From: Hyphomicrobium_A sp963745205
GTDB taxonomy: Bacteria; Pseudomonadota; Alphaproteobacteria; Rhizobiales; Hyphomicrobiaceae
Length of the DNA stretch: 64,000 bases
Direction: 5' to 3'
Assembly: GCA_963745205.1 (NCBI GenBank)
Contig: CAVUWX010000022.1
Span: 1 to 64,000 of the forward strand
This document shows positions 33,204 through 42,158 of the stretch, one piece after another. Under the pieces are notes generated by a model. It saw nothing but the letters and a program-made list of their open reading frames with translations. It did no database searches and was not told where the DNA came from. The position numbers and the translations under genes are program-made. How positions within the stretch are numbered: the stretch's first letter is position 1; each line of letters starts with the position of its first letter.

Positions 33204-34280
33204 TTAGCGTGGCTTGAGCCAGGTTACGTGTCCCATCTTCCGGCCAGGGCGGGCTTCCCCTTTGCCATAAAGATGGACGCAGGCGGAGCGTGCAGCCGCC
33301 AGCTCTGGCCAGCGGTTCACCTCCTCGCCGATGAGGTTGTGCATTTCAGCATCTGAGTGGCGGTCGGTCGTCCCGAGCGGCCAGCCTGCGATGGCGCGGA
33401 TGTGATTTTCGAACTGGCTCACCGCGCAGGCGTCAATGGTCCAGTGGCCGCTGTTGTGCACGCGCGGGGCCATCTCGTTGACGATCAGCGGCTCGCCGGC
33501 ATCCCCGCCGACGTAGAACATCTCCACCGCCAGCACGCCGACGTAGTCGAGCGCGGACGCTATCGTCTCCGCGATGGCGCGCGCGCGATCGCGATGGGCG
33601 GCCGGCAGATCGGACGGCACGGTCGAGACGCGCAGGATGCCGTCGCGGTGCCGGTTGACGGGGATGTCGTAGAAGCGAACCTCGCCTTCGAGGCTGCGCA
33701 CGAGCAGCACCGACACCTCGAAGGCGAAATTGACGAAGCATTCCAGCGTCGCCGGTGCGCGGCTGATCTCGTCGAACGCCTGGCCCAAGTCGGAGGGCCC
33801 GGCGATGCGCGCCTGGCCCTTGCCGTCGTAGCCGAGCCGGCGCGTCTTGAGGATCGCTGGCGTGCCGACGGCGCGGAGCGCGGCGTCAAAGTCGGCCGGC
33901 GTCTCGACTGCGGCGAACGGGGCCACCGGTACGCCGAGCCGCGAGACGAAGCGCTTCTCCTCGAGCCGGTCTTGCGAATATTGCAGCGCCCTCGGTCCGG
34001 GACGCACCGGTCTGATGGCATCCGCAGCGGCGGCAGCAGCGAGCGGAACGTTCTCGAATTCGTAGGTGACAACGTCGACCGCGGCCGCGAACGCCTCGAT
34101 CTTGGCGAGATCGTCGAACGCGCCGAGCGTCGTCGCGGAGGCAACCTGGCACGCCGACCCGTCGACATCGCTGTAGATGTGGCACTTGAAGCCGAGCCGC
34201 GCCGCAGCCAGCGCCAGCATGCGCCCGAGCTGGCCGCCGCCGAGGATACCGATCATCGACCCCGGAGGGAGCGCGCTCAT
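33204..34280 (-). CDS. purK: 5-(carboxyamino)imidazole ribonucleotide synthase
   Basis: The product has 358 residues from ATG 34280. It is an ATP-grasp enzyme with the GILGGGQLGRMLALAAARLG opening, SQDRLEEKRFVSRLGVP, TRRLGYDGKGQARI and EMAPRVHNSGHWTIDACAVS, all PurK hallmarks. It carboxylates AIR to N5-CAIR using ATP and bicarbonate in purine synthesis. purE lies immediately upstream (13 bases), so the two successive steps are in one operon. Confidence 0.95.
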   Translation of the reverse strand: MSALPPGSMIGILGGGQLGRMLALAAARLGFKCHIYSDVDGSACQVASATTLGAFDDLAKIEAFAAAVDVVTYEFENVPLAAAAAADAIRPVRPGPRALQYSQDRLEEKRFVSRLGVPVAPFAAVETPADFDAALRAVGTPAILKTRRLGYDGKGQARIAGPSDLGQAFDEISRAPATLECFVNFAFEVSVLLVRSLEGEVRFYDIPVNRHRDGILRVSTVPSDLPAAHRDRARAIAETIASALDYVGVLAVEMFYVGGDAGEPLIVNEMAPRVHNSGHWTIDACAVSQFENHIRAIAGWPLGTTDRHSDAEMHNLIGEEVNRWPELAAARSACVHLYGKGEARPGRKMGHVTWLKPR

Positions 34281-34293
34281 CAGGGGTCCTTGA

Positions 34294-34788
34294 TTAGGTG
34301 TCCTTGGGCGCGTCGGCGACAGCCGCTGTGCGCTTGGCGCGATAGGCCTCAACGCGTTTCGACAGGCCGGCATCGCCGAGCGCGAGGATCTGCGCGGCGA
34401 GCAGGCCCGCGTTGATGGCACCCGTCTCGCCGATGGCGAGCGTGCCGACGGGAACGCCGGCCGGCATCTGCACGATGGAGTAGAGGCTGTCTTGGCCGCC
34501 GAGCGCCGCGGTCGCAACGGGGACGCCCAGCACCGGCAGGTGCGTGAGCGAGGCCGTCATGCCGGGCAGGTGGGCCGCCCCTCCCGCCCCCGCGATGATG
34601 ACCTTCAACCCGCGGTCGTTTGCAGATTTCGCGTAGTCGTAAAGGCGCTGCGGTGTGCGGTGCGCGGAGACGATCTTGGTCTCGTAGGGGACCTGCAGCT
34701 CATCGAGGACCTCCGCCGCCTTCTTCAGCGTGGGCCAATCCGACTGGCTTCCCATGATGATGCCGACGACGGCTTTGCCGGTGCTCAT
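34294..34788 (-). CDS. purE: N5-CAIR mutase, class I PurE
   Basis: The product has 164 residues from ATG 34788. It carries VGIIMGSQSDWPTLKKAAEV, SAHRTPQRLYDYA and IIAGAGGAAHLPGMTASLTH, the class I PurE motifs, with the catalytic His of SAHRTP. It moves the carboxyl group of N5-CAIR to give CAIR. The first gene of purEK. Length is normal for the family (~160). Confidence 0.95.
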   Translation of the reverse strand: MSTGKAVVGIIMGSQSDWPTLKKAAEVLDELQVPYETKIVSAHRTPQRLYDYAKSANDRGLKVIIAGAGGAAHLPGMTASLTHLPVLGVPVATAALGGQDSLYSIVQMPAGVPVGTLAIGETGAINAGLLAAQILALGDAGLSKRVEAYRAKRTAAVADAPKDT

Positions 34789-34913
34789 TAGTGGCGCTGC
34801 GCGAGGCCTCAAAAAGAAAGCGGGGGATTACAGGAGCGGGGCATCCAATACAAGGGGGTTTTGGCCTGCGAGCGAGGCTCAGTCGGGAAGCCTTTTGCAG
34901 GACGGCGGGTTGG

Positions 34914-35120
34914 TCAGGCGATGATGTCGGGTAGGAGCTGGTCCTCAATCGCGGTAATGCGATCCTTGACCGCGAGCTTCTTCTTCTTCAGCCGCTTGAC
35001 GAGGAGCTGGTCGGCGGTTGTAGAGCCTTCAAGTAAGATAATCTCGTCGTCGAGCTCACGGTGCTCCGCCCTGAGCTTGACGAGTTCGTCACGGAGCTCT
35101 CTCTCGTCGACACGATTCAT
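34914..35120 (-). CDS. YdcH-like DUF465 protein
   Basis: The product has 68 residues. The sequence is a helical hairpin, RELRDELVKLRAEHRELDDE then LLVKRLKKKKLAVKDRITAIE, the DUF465 pattern. These small proteins are widespread in proteobacteria and are of unknown function. The ATG at 35120 is used; a TTG two codons earlier is possible. A divergent second DUF465 gene lies at 35399-35578. Confidence 0.75.
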   Translation of the reverse strand: MNRVDERELRDELVKLRAEHRELDDEIILLEGSTTADQLLVKRLKKKKLAVKDRITAIEDQLLPDIIA

Positions 35121-35398
35121 ATGCAAGCCCGGTAATGCCCCCTCTTAACACCGTGCGAGCGGGCGGACTATCGTCCGATTGGCGTGCCCTGGCAAGCGAC
35201 GGCGGCGGACCGGTGCACAATATTCCTGGCGCTGCCACAAGTTGCCGAGATTGGCGCACTTGAAGCGCGGAATTTCGTAAAATTACGGCATTTGCCTAGT
35301 GTTCAGGCCGGCACTTTCAAGAGGCACGCCTCGATGGACAAGCGGCCCGGCATCTGGCACGCTGGCTCGTCCCTTCAACGTACTCATGGAGGACCATG

Positions 35399-35578
35399 AT
35401 GGCGCTTGCGGCTCATATCGCAGAGCTAGCGGAGAAGCACCGGCTTCTCGAGCGTAAGATTGAAGCAGAGGTCGCCCGTCCCGGCTCGGACGACTTAGAA
35501 ATCCACCGATTGAAGCTGGAAAAGTTGAAGCTCAAGGACGAGATCGTGCGCCTATCCGGCGACGAGACTCGGCACTAG
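35399..35578 (+). CDS. DUF465 protein, second copy
   Basis: The product has 59 residues, starting at the second of two adjacent ATGs because GGAGG is then six bases away. It is a coiled-coil hairpin: LAEKHRLLERKIEAEVARPG followed by LEIHRLKLEKLKLKDEIVRL, the DUF465 signature with the basic-hydrophobic repeat. It is divergent from the related gene ending at 34914, across a 278-base gap. The two may be ancient paralogues; the function is unknown. Confidence 0.8.
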   Translation: MALAAHIAELAEKHRLLERKIEAEVARPGSDDLEIHRLKLEKLKLKDEIVRLSGDETRH

Positions 35579-35736
35579 ACCGACACCAACGAGGCACCAG
35601 GGGCGAGCGGCCCTCGCTCGCCTCAAGCCTCCGAAGCCCGGACACCGAGGTTCCCTGCGCTTAAGTTCGCGGGGGCGCGGTGGTCTATTTCCAATGAAAC
35701 GTACGAAGCCTCTGCTAAGGTTGGTGGTGACGGCTG

Positions 35737-37366
35737 TCACGCGTCCTTCGCCAACTCGCGCAGCTTGAATTTCTGGATCTTGCCGGTCGAGGTCTTCGGG
35801 ATCTCGGCGAACACGATGTGGCGCGGGCACTTGTACTTCGCGAGCCCCTCGCGGCACCAGGCGACAAGGTCTTCCGCGCTTACCGTCGCGCCGGGCCGCA
35901 GCTCGATGAAGGCGCACGGCGTCTCGCCCCACTTCTCGTCCGGCTTGGCGACGACGGCGCAGTAGGCGACCGCCGGATGTTTGTAGAGCACGTCCTCGAC
36001 CTCGATCGAGGAGATGTTCTCCCCGCCCGAGATGATGATGTCCTTGGAGCGGTCTTTGAGCTGGATGTAGCCGTCGGGGTAGAGGACGCCGAGGTCGCCC
36101 GAGTGGAACCAGCCGCCCGCGAAGGCTTCATCCGAGGCCGCCTTGTTCTTGAGGTAGCCCTTCATCACGATATTGCCACGGAACATGACCTCGCCGAGCG
36201 TCTCTCCGTCCGCCGGCACGCGCTGCATCGTCAGCGGGTCCAAGACGGTCAGATCCTCGAGCGACATGTAGCGCACGCCCTGGCGCGTGCGCTTGAAGGC
36301 GCGGCCCTCCTCGTCGAGCTGGCTCCAGTCTGCGTTCCATTCGTTCACCACCGCGGGCCCGTAGGTCTCGGTCAGCCCGTAGAGGTGCGTCAGGTGGAAG
36401 CCCGCGGCGGTCATGGCGTCGAGCACGGCCTGCGGCGGCGGCGCGGCCGCATGATTGACCCAGACGGGATGCGCGACCGGGCGCCGCTCGTCCTCCCTGG
36501 CGTTGAGAAGCGTCGTCATCACGATCGGTGCGCCCGACAGATGTGTCACGCGATGGTCGGCGATGGCGTCGTACATCGCCTTGGCGCGCACCCAGCGGAG
36601 GCAGACATGCGTGCCCGCCACGACCGATAAGGACCACGGGAAGCACCAGCCGTTGCAGTGGAACATCGGCAGCGTCCACAGGTATACGGGATGCATGCCC
36701 ATGCGCGTCTCGAGCGTGTTGGCGTAGCACATGAGCGCCGCGCCGCGGTGATGGTAGACGACGCCCTTGGGATTTCCGGTTGTGCCCGAGGTGTAGTTGA
36801 GCGCGATCGCGTCCCACTCATCGCCCGGTATGGCCCACTCGAAGTCTGGGTCGCCGCCGGCGACGAACGCCTCGTAGTCGATGTCCGAGAGCCGCTCGCC
36901 CGTCTGCGGAAACTCCTTGTCGTCGTAGTCGATGACGACGGGCTCCACCTTGGCCAGGCTGAGCGCCTCCTTGCTCGTCGCGGCGAACTCGCGATCGGTG
37001 ATCAACGACCTTGGCGTTGGCGTGGTCGAGCTGGAAAGCAATGATCGGAGCATCGAGGCGCGTGTTGATCGAGTGCAGCACTGCGCCCGCCATCGGCACG
37101 CCGAAGTGGGCTTCAAGCATCGACGGTGTGTTGGACAGCATCGCCGAGACGGTGTCGCCCGTGCAAATACCGAGCCGGCGCAGCGCGGAAGCGAGCCTGC
37201 GGCAGCGCGCGTAGAATTCACCGTAGCTCAGGCGCGCGTTGCCGTGAATGATGGCGGTATGGTCGGGATAGATTGCGGCCGCGCGGGCCAGGAACTGCAA
37301 TGGCGTCAGCGGCTGGTAGTTGGCTGGGTTCTTGTCGAGGTTCTCGTTGAAGGGATTGGCGGGCAT
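35737..37366 (-). pseudogene. AMP-forming acyl-CoA synthetase, frameshifted
   Basis: The first frame runs from ATG 37366 with QPLTPLQFLARAAAIYPDHT to AFQLDHANAKV. The rest, LITDREF to the C-terminus at 35737, is in another frame. The latter has the AMP-binding loop YTSGTTGNPKGVVY, LYGLTETYGPAV, SGDLGVLYPDGYIQLKDR and the catalytic Lys in KTSTGKIQKFKLRE. It resembles the methylmercaptopropionate/medium-chain acyl-CoA synthetases (DmdB-like) of Rhizobiales, about 543 residues. One extra G near 37007 explains the break. In a gene this conserved a sequence error is plausible. Confidence 0.85.
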
Positions 37367-37582
37367 AGCTCGGCTGGCGCTCTTTGAGACGGGCATCGCA
37401 GTCCAATACGCGCGACGCTACCCAAAGCGGTGAAGCCCGGCAACGGCCATATCCTGCGGCCATGCGGTGTGGCGGCAGTAATTCTTCTGCGGGAAGTTCT
37501 CAACGAGAGCGTCCTGCCTCCTTTTGCAGCACCAGCTTTGGGCCTAGACTACAAAAGTGGCTTGGCTGACCGGGAGATGGCC

Positions 37583-37663
37583 ATGAGCGAGACCACGCAG
37601 CAGATGATCGCCCTTTGGATCTTGTTTACGCTTCTATTGCTCGTTCCCTGGGTGCTCGACTAG
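37583..37663 (+). CDS. Putative 26-residue membrane peptide
   Basis: From ATG 37583 (CGGGAG six bases upstream) a 26-residue peptide reads MSETTQQMIALWILFTLLLL then VPWVLD: a polar start and one membrane span. It lies between the divergent acyl-CoA synthetase and the convergent trcR. The good ribosome site and spacing support it; the length makes it uncertain. Confidence 0.35.
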   Translation: MSETTQQMIALWILFTLLLLVPWVLD

Positions 37664-37693
37664 CTCTCGCGGCCGCCGCTGCGGCATTAGCCT

Positions 37694-38473
37694 TTAGCCT
37701 TTGTCGTCGCTCTCGGCGTCTCCGTCAGTCTTCTCTTCGTCTTCCTTATCTTCGACGCCGGACATACCCTTCAGCTTGGCGAAGACGCGCGCCTGCTCCT
37801 CTTCGGGAGTCTCCTCGCGCTGCTCCTCTACCTTCGGCTGCATGATCTCGGCCCTGCGCGGCTCGGGCGCCGTCGTCTCCTCGGTCGGCAGCAGCGTTCC
37901 AGCCTTCTCCATGCCCTTCTGCGCATCCTTGCGCTCGCGCTCGAGGCGGCGGGCGGCCTTCTTCACCTCGTTGTCGAGGTCGATCTGCGAGCACAGGCCG
38001 AGCGTTACCGGGTCCTGCGGGGCGAGGTTCGGTGCGTTCCAATGGCTGCGCTCGCGGATCTGTGTGATCGTCGGCTTGGTCGTGCCGACGAGGCGCATGA
38101 TCTGGCTGTCCTTCAGCTCGGGGTGATTGCGCAGGAGCCAGAGGACTGCGTTGGGCCGGTCCTGGCGGCGGGAGACGGGCGTGTAGCGCGGTCCTTTCTT
38201 GGTCGGCATGTCGGCGACGACGACCTTGGGCTCCGCCAAATGCAGCTCTTGCGTCGGGTCGCGCTCCGCTGTCTCGATCTCCTCGCGCGTGAGCTGGCCC
38301 GAGGTCACTGGATCGAGCCCCTTGATGCCCTGTGCCACGTCGCCATCAGCGATGCCTTTCACCTCGAGCACGTGCAACCCGCAAAAGGCCGCGATCTGGT
38401 CAAAGGTCAGCGACGTGTTCTCGACCAGCCATACAGCGGTCGCCTTGGGCATCAACGGTCTGCGGTCGCTCAT
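37694..38473 (-). CDS. trcR: TrcR/DUF1013 cell-cycle transcriptional regulator
   Basis: The product has 259 residues from ATG 38473 (GGAGACTAGAG). It has the DUF1013 pattern: PKATAVWLVENTSLTFDQIA with AAFCGLHVLEVKGIADG, then NAVLWLLRNHPELKDSQIMR and LVGTTKPTITQIRERSHWN, two HTH-like units, and PVTLGLCSQIDL. The C-terminus is a long charged tail. In Rhizobiales this protein is known as TrcR and associates with cell-cycle gene expression. Length and order match the family. Confidence 0.85.
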   Translation of the reverse strand: MSDRRPLMPKATAVWLVENTSLTFDQIAAFCGLHVLEVKGIADGDVAQGIKGLDPVTSGQLTREEIETAERDPTQELHLAEPKVVVADMPTKKGPRYTPVSRRQDRPNAVLWLLRNHPELKDSQIMRLVGTTKPTITQIRERSHWNAPNLAPQDPVTLGLCSQIDLDNEVKKAARRLERERKDAQKGMEKAGTLLPTEETTAPEPRRAEIMQPKVEEQREETPEEEQARVFAKLKGMSGVEDKEDEEKTDGDAESDDKG

Positions 38474-38695
38474 GACGGCTCTAGTCTCCGGCGTCCTGCG
38501 AGCTCGCTGCAGGGCCAAGCGTTTCCAGGTAGGTGGGAATTGGCGCCTTATAGCTTGGAGCTGCCGAGGCGTGCAAGAACGGATAGGGCATTATGCTAAC
38601 AACGCCTGGATGTCGCTTGGGTTGCCGGTTGCAGCGGCCGCAGATAGTGTCCCGCCCGCGGGCAGTAGACCCGGTCAATAGGGGGAGCGGAAGGC

Positions 38696-39130
38696 ATGGC
38701 GACGGTGGCAAAGGGCGTTTTCTTCGAGGATCTTAGCGCCGGCCAGGAGGCGAGTCTTTCCAAGCCCGTAACTGAGGCCGATATCGTGGCCTTCGCCGAG
38801 ATTTCCGGCGACAAGAACCCCGTGCACCTCGACGCCCAGTACGCGGCCGGCACTATGTTCAAGGAGCGCATCGCCCACGGCATGCTGTCGGCCGCCTACA
38901 TCTCCGCCGTGTTCGGCATGAAACTTCCGGGCCCGGGCGCCATCTACATTTCGCAAACCTTGAATTTCAAGGCGCCGGTCAAGATTGGCGACACCGTGGT
39001 CGCCACCGTGAAGGTGGTCGAGCTCGTGCCCGAAAAGCGGCGCGCGCGCTTCGACTGCGTTTGCAGCGTCAACGGCAAGCCAGTGGTGCAGGGCGAGGCG
39101 GTGCTGATGGTGCCGGCGCGGCCCGCTTGA
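38696..39130 (+). CDS. MaoC-like (R)-specific enoyl-CoA hydratase
   Basis: The product has 144 residues. It is a single hot-dog domain with the hydratase-2 motif AFAEISGDKNPVHLDAQYA (catalytic Asp and His), then IAHGMLSAAYIS and PGPGAIYISQTLNFKAPVKI. PhaJ-type enzymes of this size hydrate trans-2-enoyl-CoA to (R)-3-hydroxyacyl-CoA, linking beta-oxidation to polyhydroxyalkanoate. Whether PHA is made here cannot be seen. It is preceded by AGGGGGAGCGGAAGGC, a strong ribosome site. Confidence 0.85.
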   Translation: MATVAKGVFFEDLSAGQEASLSKPVTEADIVAFAEISGDKNPVHLDAQYAAGTMFKERIAHGMLSAAYISAVFGMKLPGPGAIYISQTLNFKAPVKIGDTVVATVKVVELVPEKRRARFDCVCSVNGKPVVQGEAVLMVPARPA

Positions 39131-39136
39131 GGCGGT

Positions 39137-39268
39137 CTATCGGCCTCGGCCGAAGTGGATTCCCGGCAACGTGTGCCGGCCGTGACCGCCGACGACCTCA
39201 TTGGCGATGACCGTGCCGACGACCGTCACGATGATGCCGATCACGATCTGGGGAATCCAATCCTTCAT
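39137..39268 (-). CDS. Putative 43-residue single-span membrane protein
   Basis: A minus-strand frame from ATG 39268 to TAG 39137 begins MKDWIPQIVIGIIVTVVGTV, a tidy membrane helix, then IANEVVGGHGRHTLPGIHFG and RGR. The amphipathic start, uninterrupted span and His/Gly-rich tail look like a real small membrane protein in the gap between the MaoC and ribF genes. No clear ribosome site is seen, and a His-rich tail might bind metal. Confidence 0.45.
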   Translation of the reverse strand: MKDWIPQIVIGIIVTVVGTVIANEVVGGHGRHTLPGIHFGRGR

Positions 39269-39336
39269 GGTGTCGGGATACTGATGATCGGCGGCAGAAT
39301 TTGGACATGGGCCGCGCGGGAGGCGGCGAGAGCCTG

Positions 39337-40281
39337 ATGCAGATCGTAGAGGGCTACAGGAATGTGCCGCCGGGGGCGCGCGAGGCGGTGCTCGCCATCG
39401 GCAATTTCGACGGCGTCCATCGCGGCCACCAGGCGCTGATCGCTGCCGCCAAGAATGAGGGCTGCGCGCTCGGTGCGCCGGCGGGAGCCCTTATTTTCGA
39501 GCCGCATCCGCGCGAGTTCTTCCACCCCGAAGAGCCGCACTTCCACCTGACACCGATGCCGCAGAAGCTGGCGATTTTCGAGAAGCTTGGCTTGGACCTC
39601 GCGGTCATCCTCCCGTTCAATAGGGAGCTGGCCAGCCTCTCCGCCGACGACTTCATCGCGTGCGTGCTGGTCGAGGGCCTCGGCGCGCGCCACGTGGTGA
39701 TCGGGCACGACTTCTTTTTCGGCAAGGGCCGCAGCGGCACGCCAGAGACCATGCGCGCCGCGGCGCAGCACCTTGGGTTCGGGGTCACCGTCGTGGCGCC
39801 CGTCGCTGAGGAAGGCGAGGTGTTCTCCTCGAGCGCCATACGCCTGCGGCTGGCACAGGGCGACGTGAAAGGTGCCGCCGCCATGTTGGGCCGTTGGTGG
39901 CGCATTGGCGGGACGGTCGTCGGGGGCGCCAAGCGCGGCGTCGGCCTCGGATTTCCAACGGCTAACGTTCCCCTCCCGCGCGGCACCGCGCTCGGCCACG
40001 GCATCTACGCCGTTCGCGCCTACGTGACGGGACGGCAGTACGACGGTGCCGCCTATATCGGAACGCGACCCACCTACGATGACGGCATGCCCGTGCTCGA
40101 GGTCTTTCTGTTCGACTTCGACGGCGATCTCTACGGGCGCGCAATCGAGGTCGAGTTCATCGATTTCGTGCGCGGCGACCGCAAGTTCGCATCGAGCGGG
40201 GAGCTCGTTGCGCAGATGCAAGTCGATTGCGCGCGGGCCCAAGAGATCCTCGCGGCGGCGCCCGCGACGCCGGCAGATTGA
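39337..40281 (+). CDS. ribF: Bifunctional riboflavin kinase / FAD synthetase
   Basis: The product has 314 residues from ATG 39337; upstream ATG 39307 is an alternative. The N-terminal nucleotidyltransferase has VLAIGNFDGVHRGHQALI, IGHDFFFGKGRSG and VFSSSAIR. The C-terminal riboflavin kinase has GLGFPTANVPLPRG and a TRPTYDDGMPVLEVFLFDFD block. It phosphorylates riboflavin to FMN and adenylates it to FAD. Flavoenzymes in the window (GMC oxidoreductase next door, the FAD oxidase) depend on its products. Length is as usual (~310). Confidence 0.95.
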   Translation: MQIVEGYRNVPPGAREAVLAIGNFDGVHRGHQALIAAAKNEGCALGAPAGALIFEPHPREFFHPEEPHFHLTPMPQKLAIFEKLGLDLAVILPFNRELASLSADDFIACVLVEGLGARHVVIGHDFFFGKGRSGTPETMRAAAQHLGFGVTVVAPVAEEGEVFSSSAIRLRLAQGDVKGAAAMLGRWWRIGGTVVGGAKRGVGLGFPTANVPLPRGTALGHGIYAVRAYVTGRQYDGAAYIGTRPTYDDGMPVLEVFLFDFDGDLYGRAIEVEFIDFVRGDRKFASSGELVAQMQVDCARAQEILAAAPATPAD

Positions 40282-40401
40282 GCTCGAGGCTCCAACGACG
40301 TGGCCCACGCGTGCGCTGTAGGGCGTGCCGTGCCACCTCCGATTTGACGACAGTGCGGCGCCGACGCACCTTTGCGGTGGATTCGACGTGAAGGACCAAG
40401 A

Positions 40402-42096
40402 ATGGCCGGCCTTTCCCGCTCGCTCGACCGCCTCAAGGATCGCTACGACGTCATCGTTGTAGGCTCCGGCTACGGCGGAGGCGTTGCCGCTTCGCGCCTC
40501 GCTCGCGCGGGAAAGCGCGTCGCCGTGCTCGAGCGCGGGCGCGAGGTGCTGACGGGCGGCTTCCCCAGCCGCTTCTCCGATTTGAAGAACGAGCTGCAGG
40601 TGACGGGGAAACGGATGCAGACCGGTCCCTCAAGCGCGTTGTACGACGTGCGCCTCGGCGAGGACATGCACGTGCTCGTCGGCTGCGGTCTCGGCGGCGG
40701 CTCGCTCGTCAACGCCGGCGTGGCGTTGAAGCCCGACAACCGCGTGTTCGCGGACGAGGTTTGGCCCGGGCAGATCGCGCAGGATGGGTTGCTGGCGGAG
40801 GGGTTTCGTCGCGCGCAGCGCTGGCTTAACCCGCAAAGCGATCCGAGGGCGGCGACTTATACGAAATTTAAAGCGCTAGCGGCCGCCGGAAGGGGGCTCG
40901 GGCCCGCGCCCATCGCGCCCCCCATCACGGTCGCGTTTGACGCGACGGTCAACCGCGCGGGCGTCGCGCAGCCCGCCTGCACGCGCTGCGGCGACTGCTG
41001 CGGAGGGTGCAACGTCGGCTCCAAGACCTCGGTAGCGCTCACCTATCTCGCGGACGCGGCGCGCCACGGCGCCGAGCTGTTCACGCATGCAGGCGTGCGC
41101 CACATAGCCAAAGCCGGCGACGGATCGTGGACGGTGCACGTGCGCCGCATGGACAAGAACGGTAGAGCGCCCGCCGAGATAACGATTCACGCGCCCGTCG
41201 TGGTGCTCGGAGCCGGCACGCTCGGGACCAGCGAGATCCTCCTGCGCTCACGCTCTCTGGGTCTCGCGCTTTCGGACCGCGTCGGCGAGCGCTTCTCCGC
41301 CAACGGCGACATTATCGCCTTCGGCTATGGCGCAACGAGCCCCGTCGACGCCGTCGGCATCGGCCACCCCCCGAAGCTCGAGGGCGTGGAGATCGGCGCG
41401 GCCGTCTCCGGTCAGATCGAGTTCGACGACGAGTACGATCTCGCACGGGAGCTGCGCGTGCAGGAAGGCGTGCTGCCTTCCGCACTGGCGCCGGTGCTGC
41501 CCGTTCTGTTCATCCCCAACGGCCGCCTGCTTGGCGCGCTGCAGAGCCTCATCAGCGGCGTCTACAAGGGCCCGTTCTCGCATCTGCAGACCTTCTTCGC
41601 GGTGTCGCACGACAGCGCATCGGGCCGCTTCGTCCTCGACGACGACCGCCTCACGCTTCAGTGGCCCGGCGCCAAGGACGAGCCGGTCTACGCGCGGCTC
41701 GATGCAGTGCTCTCCTCGATCGTGCAGCAGGCGGGCGGCTCCTACGTCAAGAACCCGCTCGCGGGTACCGTGATGGGCCATCAGCCGGCGACCGCGCATC
41801 CGCTGGGCGGCGCCGGCATGGGTCGCGAGCGCGGCAACGGCGTGCTCAACCACAAATGCCAGGTGTTCGACGCTGCGCCTGGGCGCGGCTCCACAGCCGT
41901 GCACGAGGGGCTCTACGTGGTCGACGGCGCGGTGATGCCGCGTTCGCTCGGTGTCAATCCTCTGCTGACCATCACGGCGCTTGCCGAGCGTGCGATGCTG
42001 CACATGGCGCAGGATTATGGCCTGTCGTTTAACGACGACGCGGCGGAGGGCGCGCAGGTAAGCCCCGCCGACCTCGGATCGATTGTCGCAGCTTAA
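40402..42096 (+). CDS. GMC oxidoreductase, cholesterol-oxidase-like, with Cys cluster
   Basis: The product has 564 residues from ATG 40402 (GAAGGAC). The FAD motif YDVIVVGSGYGGGVAASRLA lies at about residues 15-34, and GLGGGSLVNAGVALKP follows. The C-terminal HPLGGAGMG and VNPLLTITALAERA complete the GMC fold. A cluster CTRCGDCCGGC (Cys193, 196, 199, 200, 203) is unusual for a GMC but found in cholesterol-oxidase-like members, where it may bind a metal or iron-sulfur centre. No Tat or Sec signal is seen, so it is probably cytoplasmic. The substrate is unknown. A palindromic hairpin follows the stop. Confidence 0.85.
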   Translation: MAGLSRSLDRLKDRYDVIVVGSGYGGGVAASRLARAGKRVAVLERGREVLTGGFPSRFSDLKNELQVTGKRMQTGPSSALYDVRLGEDMHVLVGCGLGGGSLVNAGVALKPDNRVFADEVWPGQIAQDGLLAEGFRRAQRWLNPQSDPRAATYTKFKALAAAGRGLGPAPIAPPITVAFDATVNRAGVAQPACTRCGDCCGGCNVGSKTSVALTYLADAARHGAELFTHAGVRHIAKAGDGSWTVHVRRMDKNGRAPAEITIHAPVVVLGAGTLGTSEILLRSRSLGLALSDRVGERFSANGDIIAFGYGATSPVDAVGIGHPPKLEGVEIGAAVSGQIEFDDEYDLARELRVQEGVLPSALAPVLPVLFIPNGRLLGALQSLISGVYKGPFSHLQTFFAVSHDSASGRFVLDDDRLTLQWPGAKDEPVYARLDAVLSSIVQQAGGSYVKNPLAGTVMGHQPATAHPLGGAGMGRERGNGVLNHKCQVFDAAPGRGSTAVHEGLYVVDGAVMPRSLGVNPLLTITALAERAMLHMAQDYGLSFNDDAAEGAQVSPADLGSIVAA

Positions 42097-42098
42097 TG

Positions 42099-42133
42099 CA
42101 TTTCCCTCTCCCCGCACGGGGGTGAGGGAAATG
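42099..42133 (+). terminator. Palindromic terminator after the GMC oxidoreductase
   Basis: CATTTCCCTC (42099-42108) pairs with GAGGGAAATG (42124-42133), with an inner CCCCG/GGGG helix. It is three bases after the stop and before the convergent formate dehydrogenase 3' end (42159), so it can serve both. It shares a CCCTCTCCCC core with the mutT hairpin. Confidence 0.55.
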
Positions 42134-42158
42134 CCGTCAACGCCGCGCGCTAACCGCC

